A DNA stretch of 64,000 nt from Pseudomonas fragi (GCF_900105835.1 NZ_LT629783.1:806001-870000); one strand, 5' to 3'; counted from the stretch's first letter, positions 1-10,104 are shown. Notes: a model not told the origin generated them from the sequence alone. Program-made: numbers and translations.

Positions 1-143
1 TGCAACTGCTGCCCAAATGGACCCTGCCGGGGGGCTGGCTGCACGCGGTGTACCCTCACCGGCGCGGAGTGATGCCGGCGGTGCGGGCCTGGATCGATCA
101 CCTGGTCGAGTCATTTGAACGTTGTGGAGAGAAACTGCTATGA
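1..143 (+). CDS. LysR-family transcriptional regulator, 3' end only
   Basis: Only the last 46 codons lie in the window; the reading frame enters at base 3 and ends at TGA 141-143. The segment reads like the end of a LysR substrate-binding domain: a PGGWLHAVYPHRRGVMPAVRAW stretch (shown here in pieces: PGGWLHAVYP then RRGVMPAVRAW) followed by IDHLVESFE, matching the usual 'GG.hAVYPsRR...pavRaFiD.L' ending of the family. The DNA-binding part is upstream of the window, so the regulon cannot be inferred. Its stop codon overlaps the next gene's start (ATGA), which suggests co-transcription. Confidence 0.75.
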   Translation, partial: QLLPKWTLPGGWLHAVYPHRRGVMPAVRAWIDHLVESFERCGEKLL

Positions 144-493
144 GCCCGATGAGCAAGCAGGAAGTCGCCGAGTTCTGCCGCAACCTGCCGGGCGCTCAGT
201 ACGCGGTGAAATGGGGTGGGGTCGAGGTGTTTTTCGTCGATGACAGCAAGATGTTTGCCCTGTTCAACCTCAACAGCGACGGGCTTTCATTCAAGGTCGA
301 GAAAGACCTGTTCCTGGGTTATATCGATCGCCCGGGTATTCGCCCCTCGCCCTATCTGGCGCGCGCGTACTGGATCAATATGCAGGCGCCCTACCCGATG
401 GGCGCTGCGGAACTCCAGGACCTGTTGCGCCGTTCCCACCAACTGGTGGTGGGAAAACTGGCGAAAAAGCGTCAGATCGGTTTATTGCTGTAG
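140..493 (+). CDS. MmcQ/YjbR family protein
   Basis: This 117-residue protein has the single-domain YjbR/MmcQ fold signature: an N-terminal helix ending in LPGA, then KWGGVEVFFV, KMFALFNL and LSFKVEKDLF, and a C-terminal LLRRSHQLVVGKL helix. The family has a 'double-wing' DNA-binding-like fold, but its biological role is not established. I prefer ATG 140 over the in-frame TTG at 122 because GGAG (126-129) lies about 10 bases before it and because it overlaps the LysR stop as ATGA. The 3' end overlaps the convergent DUF1294 gene by 12 bp. Confidence 0.8.
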   Translation: MSPMSKQEVAEFCRNLPGAQYAVKWGGVEVFFVDDSKMFALFNLNSDGLSFKVEKDLFLGYIDRPGIRPSPYLARAYWINMQAPYPMGAAELQDLLRRSHQLVVGKLAKKRQIGLLL

Positions 494-904
494 CTGCAAC
501 AGGTGGAGAATGGAGCGGTTGAGGAACAGTGCGTCAATCCATACCACCTGATGCACAGCCACAATCAGCCAGAACGACAGTTGATAGGACAGCTTGCGGG
601 TTTTGTGGCGAAACATCTGTTGCGCCAGCAAAGCCCCTGGCCAACCGCCCAGCAGCTCAACCCCGTGCAACACCTTCTCCGGGGTTCGCCATTGCCCTGC
701 CCTGGCTTGCTGCTTGTCATGCCAGTACAGGCCATACGCCAGAACACTGGCAACCCCATAAGCGAGCAAGGGCAGCCAGGTGCCCCCGGTGAGCCACAGG
801 CTCACCGAGCCGCCGACCGGCAATGCACACAGCACAACCCAGGCCAGCAGCTTGAGCTTCAGGGCGCGAACCGGCGCACCCTGTCGTTCAGGCAAACCTC
901 TCAA
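482..904 (-). CDS. DUF1294 small membrane protein
   Basis: About 140 residues. Hydrophobic segments include [14 protein letters not shown] and [21 protein letters not shown], and the DUF1294 core follows: a Y..DK motif, then [31 protein letters not shown] and a terminal helix. The function of the family is unknown; it is often seen alone or fused to a cold-shock domain, which is absent here. No ATG is available at the 5' end. TTG 904 overlaps the uppP stop (TTGA); TTG 895 has a better-spaced GAGG, so the true start may be 9 bases in. The overlap indicates translation coupled to uppP. Confidence 0.8.
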   Translation of the reverse strand: MRGLPERQGAPVRALKLKLLAWVVLCALPVGGSVSLWLTGGTWLPLLAYGVASVLAYGLYWHDKQQARAGQWRTPEKVLHGVELLGGWPGALLAQQMFRHKTRKLSYQLSFWLIVAVHQVVWIDALFLNRSILHLLQLQQ

Positions 905-1725
905 GCCTCGGCCCAGTTGATCCAGCCAAACTGCCAGGTGGCCAGGATCAGCAGACCAAAGGCAATGCGATACCAGGCAAAGGCGGCATAGCTGTGGTTG
1001 GAAATAAACTTGAGCAAGGCCCGTACTGCGATCATCGCGAAGATAAACGAGGTGACGAAACCGATGGCGAACACCGGCAGGTCATCAGGCTGGAACAGAT
1101 GACGGTACTTGTAGCCCGAGTACACCGCAGCACCGACCATGGTCGGCATGGCCAGGAAGAACGAGAACTCGGTGGCCGCCTTGCGCGACAGGCCAAACAA
1201 CAGGCCGCCGATAATGGTCGAACCCGAACGCGAAGTGCCGGGGATCATCGCCAGGCACTGGGCGAAACCGATTTTCACCGCGTCTTTCCAGGTCATGTCA
1301 TCCACGGTTTCGGCGCGAATCACATGCTGGCGACGCTCGGCCCACAACATGATCACACCACCAATCACCAGGGCCGTGGCCACGGTAATCGGGTTGAACA
1401 GGTACTCGTGGATCACATCGGCAAAAATCACCCCCAGCACCACCGCCGGCATCACCGCGATAATCAGGTTGGTGGTAAAGCGGCGTGCCTCGGGTTTGGT
1501 GGGCAAACCGACGACAACATCGATGATCTTGCGGCGAAATTCCCAGACCACAGCCAGAATCGCACCCAGCTGGATGATGATGTTGAACGCCATCGCCCGC
1601 TCGCCGCCAAAGTTGAGCAAGTCGGCCACAATAATCTGGTGGCCCGTACTCGAGATCGGCAAAAACTCCGTCAAGCCTTCAACGACGCCCAGTATCAACG
1701 CCTGAGCGGCAGTCCAAAGATCCAT
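901..1725 (-). CDS. uppP: undecaprenyl-diphosphatase UppP (BacA)
   Basis: A 274-residue integral membrane enzyme of normal family length that dephosphorylates undecaprenyl pyrophosphate, regenerating the lipid carrier for peptidoglycan and other envelope polymers. Overexpression is associated with bacitracin tolerance. Both family signatures are visible: [12 protein letters not shown] near residues 18-29 and [13 protein letters not shown] in the middle, which together form the active site in BacA structures. Several hydrophobic helices fill the rest. It is followed by the overlapping DUF1294 gene and probably begins its own transcript from the 283-bp region 1726-2008, which holds no other gene. 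Confidence 0.95.
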   Translation of the reverse strand: MDLWTAAQALILGVVEGLTEFLPISSTGHQIIVADLLNFGGERAMAFNIIIQLGAILAVVWEFRRKIIDVVVGLPTKPEARRFTTNLIIAVMPAVVLGVIFADVIHEYLFNPITVATALVIGGVIMLWAERRQHVIRAETVDDMTWKDAVKIGFAQCLAMIPGTSRSGSTIIGGLLFGLSRKAATEFSFFLAMPTMVGAAVYSGYKYRHLFQPDDLPVFAIGFVTSFIFAMIAVRALLKFISNHSYAAFAWYRIAFGLLILATWQFGWINWAEA

Positions 1726-2008
1726 TATTCCCCCATAAAGCCCTGCCTCATGCAGAGCTGATTAGTCTTGATTAAGGTGTTGCAACCACGGCCCTGGAGC
1801 AGGTCAAAGGTGCGACATGTTCCCCAGAACGCTGTGAAAAAACTGTCAGAAATCAATAAAGATGAAGCTTTGCCAATTTCGGCCGAGATCCTATCAGACA
1901 CGTTCTACTTTCGCTGCTATGACATGACTTCGGTTTGGTCTGACAGACAAGTCTGGAAAAAGTTGTCCTGTGAAACACCACAACAAGAAAAACAAGGAGT
2001 CGCCCTTT

Positions 2009-3643
2009 ATGAATACCCTGCGCGGGTTATCCATCAGCCGCCGTTTGTGGCTGATCCTGATTGTGGCCATGGCCATGTTGCTGGCGTTGGGCTTGCTGAT
2101 GCTAAAGCAGATACATGACGATTTGTATGAAGGCAAAGCCCAGAAGACCCAACATGTGGTGCAGGCCGTCAGTGGCGTACTGGGCTACTACCACGGCCTG
2201 GAAACCGCCGGCAGCCTGAGCCGGGAAGCCGCGCAACAGCAGGCGCTGACCGTGATCAGCACTCTGCGCTATGACCACGATGACTATTTCTGGATCAATG
2301 ACCTGCGCCCTTATATGGTCATGCACCCGACCAATGCCAAGCTCGACGGCAAGGACCTGTCGGCCATCAAGGACCCGGACGGCTTTGCGATCTTCAACGA
2401 GATGGCCAGCCTGGCGAAAACCCGGGGCGCGGGCATGGTCGACTACCGCTGGCCAAAACCCGGCGCCCAGGAGCCGGTGCAGAAAACATCCTATGTGCAA
2501 TTGTTCGAGCCCTGGGGCTGGGTCATTGGTTCAGGGGTGTATATCGACGATATGCAGGCCGAGTTTCGCGCCCAGGCCTGGAAGGCCAGCTGGGCGGGCC
2601 TGGGCATTGCGCTGATTATGGCCGTACTGGTCACCCTGATCGCCCGCAGCATTGTGCGACCGCTGCAAGAGGCCGTGCAGGCAATGGCTAATATTGCCAG
2701 TGGCGAAAGCGACCTGACCCGTAGCCTGGATACCCACGGCCGTGATGAAGTAACCCTGCTGGCGCATCATTTCAATGCCTTTACCGCCAAACTGCGCAAC
2801 GTCATCAGCCATTTGCAAGCCACTGCCAGCGCATTGGAGCAGTCCTCGACCGAGATGGGCAGCGACGCCAGCGACGCGCAACAGCGCAGCCAGCAACAGG
2901 CCCTGCAAATGGATCAGGTGGCCACGGCGATCAACGAAGTCACCTACGCCGTGCAGGAGGTGGCTAAAAATGCCGAACACGCTGCCAGTGAAATGCGCGG
3001 CGCCCAGTCGCAAGCTGAGCAAGGCCAGCAGAACATCGACAGCAGCTTGCAGCAGATCGACCAATTGTCCGGCACCATTAACCAGGCGGTCGAGGTCATC
3101 CGCACCCTGGCCGCCCAAAGCAGCGAAATTGGCAGCGTACTGGAAGTGATCCGCTCGATTGCCGAGCAAACCAACCTGCTGGCCCTTAACGCGGCAATCG
3201 AAGCGGCGCGGGCCGGTGAACAAGGCCGCGGTTTTGCCGTGGTGGCCGATGAGGTGCGCTTGCTGGCCCAGCGCACGCAAAAATCCACGGCCGAGATTCA
3301 GACGATGATCGAGGGCCTGCAAAAGCATTCCGAAGCCGCCGTCGATGTGATCGGCAGCAGCAGCCGCGCTTCGCAACTGACCATCGAGCAGGCCACCCAG
3401 GCCGGGCAGAGCCTGACCAGCATCGGCCAGGCGCTGACTAACCTCAACGACCTCAATGCCTCCATTGCCAGCGCCACCCTGCAGCAGGCCCATGTGGTGG
3501 AGGACATCAACCAGAACGTGACCCAGGCCGCCGAGCTGTCCCAGGGCACCGCCCAGGCGGCAGAACAGTCGAGCGCCGCCAGTGTCCACCTCAAGGAATT
3601 GAGCGTTCAGCTCAATGGGTTGTTGCGTCAGTTCAAGGTGTAG
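2009..3643 (+). CDS. methyl-accepting chemotaxis protein with Cache sensor domain
   Basis: A 544-residue transmembrane chemoreceptor. Residues about 8-30 form TM1 ([20 protein letters not shown]). A periplasmic single Cache domain follows, with [17 protein letters not shown] and [15 protein letters not shown]2 (about 193-213) leads into a HAMP domain ([17 protein letters not shown]), then a long signalling hairpin whose tip carries the conserved [19 protein letters not shown] and [10 protein letters not shown] segments. ATG 2009 is chosen because AAGGAG (1994-1999) lies 8-9 bases upstream; an in-frame extension to 1970 has no such site. sCache domains of this type bind small carboxylates in several characterised receptors, but the ligand here cannot be read from the sequence. 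It lacks a C-terminal CheB/CheR-tethering pentapeptide. Confidence 0.93.
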   Translation: MNTLRGLSISRRLWLILIVAMAMLLALGLLMLKQIHDDLYEGKAQKTQHVVQAVSGVLGYYHGLETAGSLSREAAQQQALTVISTLRYDHDDYFWINDLRPYMVMHPTNAKLDGKDLSAIKDPDGFAIFNEMASLAKTRGAGMVDYRWPKPGAQEPVQKTSYVQLFEPWGWVIGSGVYIDDMQAEFRAQAWKASWAGLGIALIMAVLVTLIARSIVRPLQEAVQAMANIASGESDLTRSLDTHGRDEVTLLAHHFNAFTAKLRNVISHLQATASALEQSSTEMGSDASDAQQRSQQQALQMDQVATAINEVTYAVQEVAKNAEHAASEMRGAQSQAEQGQQNIDSSLQQIDQLSGTINQAVEVIRTLAAQSSEIGSVLEVIRSIAEQTNLLALNAAIEAARAGEQGRGFAVVADEVRLLAQRTQKSTAEIQTMIEGLQKHSEAAVDVIGSSSRASQLTIEQATQAGQSLTSIGQALTNLNDLNASIASATLQQAHVVEDINQNVTQAAELSQGTAQAAEQSSAASVHLKELSVQLNGLLRQFKV

Positions 3644-3646
3644 AGG

Positions 3647-3672
3647 CAGCGGCCAGCGGCAGCTGGCCGCTG
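3647..3672. terminator. perfect hairpin between convergent MCP and lipase genes
   Basis: An 11-bp perfect stem (CAGCGGCCAGC / GCTGGCCGCTG) closes a GGCA loop. It starts 4 bases after the chemoreceptor stop and ends 4 bases before the lipase stop on the other strand. No T-tract follows on either side, so it is at best an imperfect bidirectional terminator or an mRNA 3'-end stabiliser. Confidence 0.55.
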
Positions 3673-3676
3673 GCTG

Positions 3677-5527
3677 TCAGGCGATGACGATGTCGGTGCC
3701 CGCCAGTGTGGCCAGGGCAACGCCCACCAGGGTCACCGAATCGTTGCCAAAGCTGAGCACGGTGTCATGCCCCACGGCGCTGGCATGGGCGCGGTAATCG
3801 CTGTGATGCCCGCCCTCCACGCCCAGGAACACCAGCGTGTCAGTGGGTTGGTAGCCCAGCAGCGTATCGTTGCCAAAATGCCCGCTGAACACGAAGGTGT
3901 TGCTGGTGCCTGCCGATTCCAGCAGGTCGTTGCCTGCACCGCCGACAAACACGCTATTACCGTGCAGGCCAATCAAATGATCGTTGCCGCCCTGGCCCAG
4001 CAACCAGCCTGCGGGGCCTGGCGCCGTGACAGTGCTGTCCCCGGCCCCGGCCTTGAGCGAGTGGGTGTACTCACTGCGGGTATTACCCGCCCACAAGCCA
4101 TCGTCAGCCACTCGATGGCTGACCGGGCGATGGCTCAAGCCCAACCACGCGGGTTCGTCACTTAACAGCACGCTGATATCGCGGGCTAGGGTGATGCCGC
4201 CGTGGCTATCGCGCACATACAAGGTGCCCTGCCCGTCATTGACCACCTGTGTGCGGCTCAAGGATTGCTGCAGGTCGAGGGTGTTGACGCCCTTGCCGCC
4301 CAAAATGATGTTGTAGCCGCCACTGTCACGGAAGGTGTCATTGCCGTCGCGACCTTCGAGAAAGTCATTGCCGCGCCCCCCTTGAATCAAGTCATTGCCG
4401 TCACTGCCGATGATAAAGGTGCTGCCCTTGTGCGGCTCGGCGTTGCGATTGAGGTCCTGGACCCAGGTGTTTTCCCGCGCCGGGTTGGACAGGTTGGCGA
4501 GCACGAGGGTCGAGTCCCTGGTCGTCAGGTCATAGAACGCCGAATCGAGGATGCGCGTCATCGCGCTGTCATAGCCATTGGGCAAGTGGCTGATCCAGGT
4601 CGAGACATTGGCAATCGAAAAAGGCATCAGATTCCACGCGGTGGAGGCGTAGTGATCGTTGAAACTGACAATGTTGTTGGTAGCGGACGGTTGATGCGCG
4701 TCATGCACACCCAGCGACGACAGATTAAAGTCCGAACCGTCCAGGGCGCGAAACACCGGGTCGTTCTCAAAGCCGATATTAAGCACGTTTTCCGTGGTTT
4801 CGCTCTGGGTGGGCGAAGCAAAGGCAATGTAATTGGCATCGCGGTAAAACCCTGCCCAGTGCTCGCCACTCAAATCTGCCAGGCTGTTGACGGCCAGGCC
4901 GCCCAGGCTGTGGCCACTGACCAGCACGTCCTTGCCGCTCAACCCTTGCGCGCTGGCAAAGGCAGCCACTTTGCCCAGCAGCAGGTCAAAGGCGTTGGCG
5001 CTGTAGTTTTTCGCATAATCGGCAGGGCCGATCGCGGCAAGCAAATCGCTGATGGCATCGCCAATGGAATCGCTGATCAGCGACTCACGCGGGCCACTGG
5101 TGCCGCGAAACCCGATGCCGATCGAGGTCAGTTGGCCATCGGTGCCGTACTTGCCGAGGATTTCCACTTGAGCACTGCCATAGCCCGCTTGCTCACCGAA
5201 AAAGGTGCCGCGCTGATCGATCTTGCCAGCGTACCCCAACTGATCAGCACTGATGGGGGTCCAGCCGGCTTTTTCGACGGCTTCGCGGGCGAGTTTTTCC
5301 GAGTCCGGGTTCCACGGAATGCCCGGCACCACGCCCTGGGAATCAGTGCCACCGAGCACGGCCTTGACCAGGGTGGCGGGCAGCCCAAGGCCCATGCCGT
5401 TCTTCTGGTAGCCCACGGCAAAGCCATTATCGAGGTTGTGATAGCTGTAAAGGGTGATAGCCAGAGCATCGGCGACCAACGCCGTTGAAGCCTTTGATCC
5501 CACATCCATGTAGTCAAAAATCGCCAT
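3677..5527 (-). CDS. lipA: family I.3 secreted lipase / polyurethanase (RTX lipase)
   Basis: A 616-residue extracellular triacylglycerol lipase, matching the roughly 617-residue family I.3 enzymes of Pseudomonas (TliA, MIS38 lipase, PueB type). The N-terminal catalytic domain has the nucleophile elbow GHSLGG with Ser207; the acid (Asp about 256, in FENDP) and His about 314 (WISHLP) fall where the family triad lies. RTX calcium-binding nonapeptides occur in two blocks, GSDGND/GGRGND/GRDGND (374-397) and GQGGND/GGAGND (511-534). There is no N-terminal signal peptide; the C-terminus (LAGTDIVIA) has the hydrophobic/acidic type I export signal. It overlaps the aprF stop by 14 bp as the last gene of the apr locus, so AprDEF is the likely exporter. 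Confidence 0.95.
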   Translation of the reverse strand: MAIFDYMDVGSKASTALVADALAITLYSYHNLDNGFAVGYQKNGMGLGLPATLVKAVLGGTDSQGVVPGIPWNPDSEKLAREAVEKAGWTPISADQLGYAGKIDQRGTFFGEQAGYGSAQVEILGKYGTDGQLTSIGIGFRGTSGPRESLISDSIGDAISDLLAAIGPADYAKNYSANAFDLLLGKVAAFASAQGLSGKDVLVSGHSLGGLAVNSLADLSGEHWAGFYRDANYIAFASPTQSETTENVLNIGFENDPVFRALDGSDFNLSSLGVHDAHQPSATNNIVSFNDHYASTAWNLMPFSIANVSTWISHLPNGYDSAMTRILDSAFYDLTTRDSTLVLANLSNPARENTWVQDLNRNAEPHKGSTFIIGSDGNDLIQGGRGNDFLEGRDGNDTFRDSGGYNIILGGKGVNTLDLQQSLSRTQVVNDGQGTLYVRDSHGGITLARDISVLLSDEPAWLGLSHRPVSHRVADDGLWAGNTRSEYTHSLKAGAGDSTVTAPGPAGWLLGQGGNDHLIGLHGNSVFVGGAGNDLLESAGTSNTFVFSGHFGNDTLLGYQPTDTLVFLGVEGGHHSDYRAHASAVGHDTVLSFGNDSVTLVGVALATLAGTDIVIA

Positions 5528-6911
5528 GACTGCTTACCTTCTTCGTTGATAAAACTGTCGCGCGCTCGCGCGGCACAAAGACTTCGTCGACCCGGGCCAG
5601 ATCCTGCTCGCCCAAGGTGCCGGCGTAGAAGTGCAATTTGGTCCAGGCCAGCAGGTAGTCGTAACGGGCCTGGGCCAGGTCGCGCCGGGTGCTGTACAGC
5701 TGCTGCTCGGCGTTCAGCGCATCCAGGTTGACCCGTTCACCGCCGAGGATGCTCTGGCGCGTCGACACCACCAGCGCTTCGGCCGAGACCAGGGCTTTTT
5801 GATAAGCCCGCAATTTGCTCACCCCCGACTGGCACGCATTGAACTGGCGGCGCAGCTCAATCAGGGTTTCGCGGGTCTTGCCCTCCAGCTCGTACTCCAC
5901 CCGCGCCAGATTGCTGTTGGCCTGGCGCACCGACGCGGCCACCCCGCCCCCCGCATACAGTGGCAGGCTGATCTCGATACCGATGGTGTTGGTGTCATAG
6001 CGCTGGTTGTAGGTGTTGCCGCTCTCGGACTCCATCTTGCGCACGCTGGCATAGGCATTGAGTTTGGGCAGATGCCCTGCCCGGTTGCGTTCAACTTCGT
6101 ACCGCGCCACTTCCAGCGCCTCACGTTGCGAGGCCAGCAGCGGATTACTCTCCAGCGCCATTGTGTGCCAGCTCGAAAAGCTCGCCGGTTGCAGCGGCAA
6201 AGCGCTGAAGCTGGCGGGCAATGGCGTCAACTCGTCGATATTCACCATCGCCACGCCAATCAACGCGCCCAGCTCGCGCAGGGCAGCGTCCTGTTCATCC
6301 TGAGCCTGGAGTTGTTCGGCGGTGGCCAGCTCGTAACGGGACTCGGCCTCAAGAATGTCTGTGCGCGTGCCCTCGCCCTGGCGAAACAGCTGCTCATTTT
6401 GTTGAAACTGCTGCTCGTAGGCGTTTTTCTTGGCCCGGGCATTGTCGATCTGATCCTGCGCAAACAGGGCCTGGGTGTAATGGGTCAGCACCCGCACCAG
6501 CAGTTCCTGGCTTTTGCTGCGAAAGGTCTCATCGGCAAACAGCGCCTGCGCCACGCCTTTGCGGTAATTGGCGTACGCCTCGTAATCAATCAATGGCTGC
6601 TGCACCGTAAAGGTCGAGCCGTAGCTGTTGTAGTTGCGGTCTTCGTGGCTGTTACCGCGCTCATTTAAATAAGTGGCCCTGGAGTTGTTGCGGCCTTTGT
6701 TGTAGTTGTACGACAGCTTTGGCAACAGCCCCGCACGACCGATGGTGCGGCTCTCCTGGCCGGCATCGCGCTCCTGGAGGGCGGCCAGGAACTCGGGATC
6801 ATTGCGCAACGCCTGTTCGTACACCTGAAACGGGCCCAGCGCCTGGGCATTGCCTGCCCACAGGGCAAAACCCAGGCCCAACAGTGCAGTAGTTCTCATA
6901 AAAGGCAGCAT
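5514..6911 (-). CDS. aprF: type I secretion outer membrane protein, TolC family
   Basis: A 465-residue TolC-like protein that forms the outer-membrane channel of the protease/lipase exporter. A Sec signal peptide (TTALLGLGFALWAG then NAQA-L) is followed by two long alpha-helical repeats typical of the family (AYANYRKGVAQALF, RYELATAEQLQAQDEQDAALRELG; DALNAEQQLYSTRRDLAQARYDYLLAWTKL). Two in-frame ATGs are possible: 6911, one base after the aprE stop, and 6899, which gives a cleaner signal peptide and has AGGA about 11 bases upstream. It sits directly between aprE and the lipase gene with no gap for a separate promoter. Confidence 0.93.
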   Translation of the reverse strand: MLPFMRTTALLGLGFALWAGNAQALGPFQVYEQALRNDPEFLAALQERDAGQESRTIGRAGLLPKLSYNYNKGRNNSRATYLNERGNSHEDRNYNSYGSTFTVQQPLIDYEAYANYRKGVAQALFADETFRSKSQELLVRVLTHYTQALFAQDQIDNARAKKNAYEQQFQQNEQLFRQGEGTRTDILEAESRYELATAEQLQAQDEQDAALRELGALIGVAMVNIDELTPLPASFSALPLQPASFSSWHTMALESNPLLASQREALEVARYEVERNRAGHLPKLNAYASVRKMESESGNTYNQRYDTNTIGIEISLPLYAGGGVAASVRQANSNLARVEYELEGKTRETLIELRRQFNACQSGVSKLRAYQKALVSAEALVVSTRQSILGGERVNLDALNAEQQLYSTRRDLAQARYDYLLAWTKLHFYAGTLGEQDLARVDEVFVPRERATVLSTKKVSSHGDF

Positions 6912-6912
6912 C

Positions 6913-8244
6913 CTAGCGCTCAGTCAACGCAGAACCTGCGCGGTCCAGCAGGGGTTTGAACAGGTAGTTGAGCAGCGAACGCTCGCCGGTGCGCACAAAC
7001 ATCTCGGCCGGCATGCCGGGCTTGATCACCAGCCCGTTGAGCTTCTCCAGTGCCTGATCACTCACCGAGCTGCGCAGCACGTAGTACGGCATCCCGGTTT
7101 TCTCATCGAGCAACTGGTCGGCCGACACCAGGTTCACCTGGCCCGACACCCGCGGCGTGCTGCTTTGATTGAAGGCCGTGAACAAAATGTCCACCGGCAA
7201 CTGGCTGCCCACCCGGTCCACCAGATTCACCGGCAAGCGCCCTTCCACCTCAAGGCGCGTGCCCTGGGGCACGATCTCCAGCAGGGTTTCACCCGCTCGC
7301 ACCACCGCGCCCTCGGTGTGCACACTGAGGTTGACGGCGATACCATCGGCTGGCGCATTAATCTCGCTGTGCAGCAGGTCAAACCCGGCCGAGGCCAGTT
7401 GCTGCTCAAGGGTCAGGGTCTTGAGCTGGGCATCGGCCAGCTGGCTGCGCACGTCCTTCTGATATTCATCGTTGTGCTGTGCCAGTTTGAGCCGCGATTC
7501 CACAATGCCCTGCTCGATACGCCCGCTTTCACCGGTGTTCTGCGCCAGATCCTGCTGAACCCGGGACAACTGCCGCTCGTACTCCATCAAACGATTGCGC
7601 GGGATATAGCCTTTTTCAGCCAGGGGACGAAGATTGTTCAATTGATCACGCAGGGAATCGGCCTGGGCCATTTGATCGCTGCGAGCTTGACGCATCCCGC
7701 TCAATTGCCGGGTAGCGCCTTCGATACTGGCCTTGAGCGCAGCCTGTTCGCGGGCAAAGGCTTCGCGCCGGCTACTGAACAACTGCTGCTGGCCCTCCAG
7801 GACCAGGGCCAGGCGCGGGTCAGCGGCCTGGCTTAATTGCGCAGGGAAACTCACCCGTGCCAGGTTGTCACGCTCGCTTTGCCAGCGGGCCTGGCTGGCC
7901 CAGGCCATGCGGTACTGCGCACGCAACGATTGCACGTCGGCTTCGACCTGGGTCTGGTCCAGGCGAAACAATGGCTCGCCCTGCTGCACCCTCTGGCCCT
8001 CGCGCACCAGAATCTGGCGCATCACCCCGCCGCCCAGCGATTGCACCGCCTTGCGCTTGCCGGACACCACCACCGTGCCTTGCACCGCAATGCCCTCGTC
8101 CAGCGGAGCCAGGCTGGCCCACAGGAAAAAACTGCCCGCACCGACCAGGGTCAGCACCCAGCCTGCGCGCACATAAAAGCCCGCACTGCGCTCAGGCAAT
8201 GGCGATTGAGTGTGCTTGTTTATCAATGCAGCGTCCTTGCTCAT
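6913..8244 (-). CDS. aprE: type I secretion membrane fusion protein (HlyD/PrtE family)
   Basis: A 443-residue periplasmic adaptor that bridges the AprD ABC transporter and the AprF channel. It has a short cytoplasmic N-terminus, one TM (GWVLTLVGAGSFFLWASLAPLD, about residues 26-47) and a lipoyl/barrel half-motif (GTVVVSGKRKAVQSLGGGVM). Next comes a long coiled coil (residues about 110-290), then the HlyD-family C-terminal segment with INAPADGIAVNL and a beta-barrel ending in KPGMPAEMFVRTGERSLLNYLFKPL. Its start overlaps the aprD stop as ATGA, consistent with coupled translation and a 1:1 assembly. Confidence 0.94.
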   Translation of the reverse strand: MSKDAALINKHTQSPLPERSAGFYVRAGWVLTLVGAGSFFLWASLAPLDEGIAVQGTVVVSGKRKAVQSLGGGVMRQILVREGQRVQQGEPLFRLDQTQVEADVQSLRAQYRMAWASQARWQSERDNLARVSFPAQLSQAADPRLALVLEGQQQLFSSRREAFAREQAALKASIEGATRQLSGMRQARSDQMAQADSLRDQLNNLRPLAEKGYIPRNRLMEYERQLSRVQQDLAQNTGESGRIEQGIVESRLKLAQHNDEYQKDVRSQLADAQLKTLTLEQQLASAGFDLLHSEINAPADGIAVNLSVHTEGAVVRAGETLLEIVPQGTRLEVEGRLPVNLVDRVGSQLPVDILFTAFNQSSTPRVSGQVNLVSADQLLDEKTGMPYYVLRSSVSDQALEKLNGLVIKPGMPAEMFVRTGERSLLNYLFKPLLDRAGSALTER

Positions 8245-9983
8245 GCGTCAGCACTCTGACGGTGGATACTGGCCGCCTGCGGCGCGGCCTGTTGCGACTG
8301 GGCTGCGGACAGTGCCTTGAGCACCTCGGCACTGGGGCCGAACACCTGGCAGCGACCTTCATTGAGAACCAGCAGCTTGTCGGCCTGGGCCAGCGACGCT
8401 GAACGATGCGTGACCAGCACCACGGTGCAGCCCTGCCCCTTGAGATGGCCAATGGCCCGGGTCAGCGCTGCGTCGCCGACGGCATCGAGGTTGGAATTGG
8501 GCTCATCCAGCACCACCAGCCGCGGGTTGCCGTACAAGGCCCGGGCCAGCGCGACCCGTTGTTTTTGCCCGCCCGACAGGCCACTGCCCTCGTCCCCCAG
8601 AACCGTGTCGTAACCTTGCGCCAAACGCAAAATCATCTCGTGAACCCCAGCCTGCTGCGCCGCAGCAACCACCTGCCGGGGGTCTGCGTCGCGAAAGCGG
8701 GCGATATTCTCGGCAATGCTGCCGCTGAACAGTTCGATATCCTGGGGTAAATAGCCTATATGCGGCCCCAACTGCTCACGGTTCCACTGGTGAATGTCCG
8801 CGCCATCCAAGCGCACCGTGCCCGCCAGCGTCGGCCATACCCCCACCAGTACCCGGGCCAGAGTCGACTTGCCAGAGCCCGAGGCCCCCAGCACGCCGAG
8901 CACTTCGCCGGCATTGAGGCTAAAACTGACGTGCTGCAAGGTGGGCTGGCGCTTGCCCGAGGGGGCCGCACTGACCTGTTCAAAGCTCAACTGGCCCTTG
9001 GGGGCGGGTAGCGGCAGGCTGTCCTCACTGGCCGGATGCTCGCGCAGCAGGCTGTCCAGGCGCTGATAGGCCAGCTTCGCCGAACTCCATTGCTTCCAGA
9101 CCGCAATCAACTGATCAATGGGGCTCAACACGCGGCCCATCAAAATCGAACCGGCAATCATCATGCCCGCGCTCATGTCGCCCTGGATCACCAGCAAGGC
9201 CCCCAGGCCCAATACCAGCGATTGCAGGCACAAGCGCAGGGTCTTGCTCAGCGAACCGATCACCGCACCGGTGTCGCTGGCCTTGTTTTGCTCGGCCAAA
9301 AAGCGCGAGTGCAGAGCAAACCAGCGTTGGCGCAACACGCCCAGCATGCCCATTGCCTGAATGGTCTCGGCATTGTGCAAATGGCTGGTAGCCAGCTGGC
9401 TGGACTGCATGGAATACAGGCTGGCGCGGCCCAGGGCTTTACGCGTCATCACTTCATTGATCCACGCCAAAGCGATCAGCAGCAGCGCACCCGCCGTTGC
9501 CATCAGCCCGAGCCAGGGGCTGAATAAAAAAATCACCCATAGATACACCGGAAACCACGGCGCATCAAAAAAGGCGAATAACGCAGGGCCGGTGACAAAC
9601 TGGCGGATCAGGGTCAGATCGGCCAATGCCTGGCCAGCATGGGCCTGGCCGCTGAACAGGTTGCGCTCAAAGGCGGCGCGGTACACCTGCTGGTTGAAGC
9701 GGCGCTCCAGCTGACTGCCGACGCGAATTACAATAAAACTGCGCACGGTTTCCAGCGTACCGATAAAGATAAAGAACCCCACCACCATCAATGACAGCAT
9801 GGCCAGTGTTGTGGTGTTTTGCGACGACAACACCCGGTCATATACCTGCAGCATGTAAATCGATGGCACCAGCATCAATATATTGATCAGGGCCGTAAAA
9901 CAGCCAACGCTGATCAATATGCTTTTATAGTCGGCCAGTGCATGTATCAGCGGCGCAACGGGGCTGTTTTTCAATCGCCTCAT
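8241..9983 (-). CDS. aprD: type I secretion ABC transporter ATPase/permease
   Basis: A 580-residue inner-membrane half-transporter (PrtD/AprD type, without a C39 peptidase-like domain) that energises export of RTX proteins. The membrane domain spans about residues 20-300. The nucleotide-binding domain shows Walker A GASGSGKST (366-374), a Q-loop region (YLPQD), signature LSGGQ (469-473) and Walker B LVVLDEP (489-495), with H-loop VTH. The start ATG has AAGGA 7 bases upstream. A 121-bp gap separates it from inh and contains a 16-bp palindrome (10043-10058). Length and layout match exporters of metalloprotease and family I.3 lipase. Confidence 0.95.
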   Translation of the reverse strand: MRRLKNSPVAPLIHALADYKSILISVGCFTALINILMLVPSIYMLQVYDRVLSSQNTTTLAMLSLMVVGFFIFIGTLETVRSFIVIRVGSQLERRFNQQVYRAAFERNLFSGQAHAGQALADLTLIRQFVTGPALFAFFDAPWFPVYLWVIFLFSPWLGLMATAGALLLIALAWINEVMTRKALGRASLYSMQSSQLATSHLHNAETIQAMGMLGVLRQRWFALHSRFLAEQNKASDTGAVIGSLSKTLRLCLQSLVLGLGALLVIQGDMSAGMMIAGSILMGRVLSPIDQLIAVWKQWSSAKLAYQRLDSLLREHPASEDSLPLPAPKGQLSFEQVSAAPSGKRQPTLQHVSFSLNAGEVLGVLGASGSGKSTLARVLVGVWPTLAGTVRLDGADIHQWNREQLGPHIGYLPQDIELFSGSIAENIARFRDADPRQVVAAAQQAGVHEMILRLAQGYDTVLGDEGSGLSGGQKQRVALARALYGNPRLVVLDEPNSNLDAVGDAALTRAIGHLKGQGCTVVLVTHRSASLAQADKLLVLNEGRCQVFGPSAEVLKALSAAQSQQAAPQAASIHRQSADA

Positions 9984-10042
9984 GAATCTTCCTTGATCGA
10001 CAAAAACGGCAGGCAGGCCTGAACAAAACAGCCAGGCACACT

Positions 10043-10058
10043 TGAACCGTACTGTTCA
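10043..10058. promoter_or_regulatory. 16-bp palindrome between inh and aprD
   Basis: TGAAC-N6-GTTCA forms an exact inverted repeat in the 121-bp gap between inh and aprD. It could be an operator for an internal promoter of aprDEF-lipA or a short mRNA hairpin. No convincing -35/-10 pair was found beside it. Confidence 0.3.
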
Positions 10059-10104
10059 GGTATCGGCTCAGGTATTGAGAACTCCTGCTGAACGGCCACA
10101 CTCT

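Noticed and set aside
2531..3589. 352-codon frame opposite the chemoreceptor
   Set aside because: Antisense to the conserved signalling domain of the chemoreceptor; no recognisable protein features.
4202..5488. 428-codon open frame opposite the lipase gene
   Set aside because: It is an antisense shadow; the minus strand encodes an intact lipase with triad and RTX repeats.
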